Assembly: GCA_017480565.1 (NCBI GenBank)
Contig: JAFVAL010000024.1
Span: 1 to 64,000, forward strand
DNA length: 64,000 bases
From: Lachnospiraceae bacterium
GTDB taxonomy: Bacteria; Bacillota; Clostridia; Lachnospirales; Lachnospiraceae
Reading direction: 5' to 3'
The notes beneath the pieces are model-generated. The model worked only from the letters and a program-made list of their open reading frames with translations. It was not told the origin of the DNA and did no database searches. The number at the start of each line of letters is the position of its first letter. Within the stretch, counting starts at the first letter, position 1. Below, in pieces: positions 63,781-64,000 of this stretch. Position numbers and translations under genes: made by a program.

Positions 63781-64000
63781 ATGATGACACTGGAAGAGAT
63801 GAAAAAGGCAAAAGAAGAATATGGATTTTCCTGCGAGGAGATTTCAAAGAGGACGGGTGTTCCTTACCGTACTGTACAGAAGATATTTACGGGAAAGACA
63901 GAGGTGCCACGGGGAGTAACATTGGAGCGCTTGTATCTATTGTTTAATGAACAGACATTGAGGCATAATTCATATGAAAAGGTTTACCTCGATCCGGACG
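63781..64000 (+). CDS. HTH protein, N-terminal part, cut by the window edge
   Basis: 73 codons are visible from the ATG at 63781 (or 63784), behind GGGGGGAG. MTLEEMKKAKEEYGFSCEEISKRTG followed by VPYRTVQKIFTGKTEVPRGVTLERL is an Xre-type helix-turn-helix. In Lachnospiraceae this domain is often fused to a Uma2/DUF820 nuclease domain; residues after 60 (NEQTLRHNSYEKVYLDPD) would be the linker. That fusion is recalled from the family, not seen here. The palindrome over its promoter suggests it represses itself. Confidence 0.8.
   Translation, partial: MMTLEEMKKAKEEYGFSCEEISKRTGVPYRTVQKIFTGKTEVPRGVTLERLYLLFNEQTLRHNSYEKVYLDPD

Overview
The window looks like chromosomal DNA from an anaerobic Firmicute of class Clostridia, most likely Lachnospiraceae. 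This is an inference from gene content: a GlgC/GlgD pair with glycogen phosphorylase, a DnaD-like/DnaI-like primosome pair, Rex, a rubredoxin-first (reverse) rubrerythrin, a DUF2325-DUF3793-flavodoxin iron-type operon, and strong AGGAG ribosome binding sites. No rRNA, tRNA, CRISPR array, integrase or intact insertion sequence was seen.

Left part (1-13 kb, all minus strand). Six tightly packed genes (9127 down to 1072) encode a zinc-ribbon membrane protein, a HerA/DUF87-type ATPase, a coiled-coil protein with two membrane segments, a second zinc-ribbon protein with a disordered tail, a small helical protein and a Ycf46-like AAA+ ATPase. I cannot match this set to a named system, and it is the best candidate for something undescribed. 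Beyond it lie five tandem units of exactly 64 bp and the start of a strongly acidic heptad-repeat protein that runs off the left edge. A second minus-strand operon (12970 to 9432) carries yigZ, an AI-2E-type permease, a small membrane protein, a SEC-C protein and a PPP-type phosphatase.

Middle part (13-42 kb). There is a class A penicillin-binding protein, a Na/Pi cotransporter with a PhoU-like tail next to a two-component system, a diguanylate cyclase, glycerol kinase, a lipoprotein, a duplicated zinc-ribbon/winged-helix membrane protein, PRPP synthetase, DnaI/DnaD-like proteins behind a cluster of DnaA boxes, MurC, GlgC/GlgD, an Rrf2 regulator with an exonuclease, GlgP, the iron-type operon and an ABC-F protein. 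Two copies of a roughly 300-bp element with terminal inverted repeats lie in convergent gene gaps (15861-16158 and 34493-34798). Their internal three-way-junction fold is kept by compensatory changes.

Right part (42-64 kb, almost all plus strand). Genes are rex, a bifunctional NAD(P)HX repair enzyme, alanine racemase, a CBS-domain protein, a two-component system with a pseudouridine synthase, an ABC importer split around an RpiB-like isomerase and a two-subunit transketolase, chorismate synthase, a heterodimeric ABC exporter, pyruvate kinase and rubrerythrin. The last 2.2 kb is accessory DNA. It holds a rubrerythrin whose 3' end seems to have been replaced, with the old end left 180 bp downstream. 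It also holds an Rpn-family nuclease behind a leader with mutually exclusive hairpins, an Rpn fragment, and an HTH gene cut by the right edge with a palindromic operator over its promoter.
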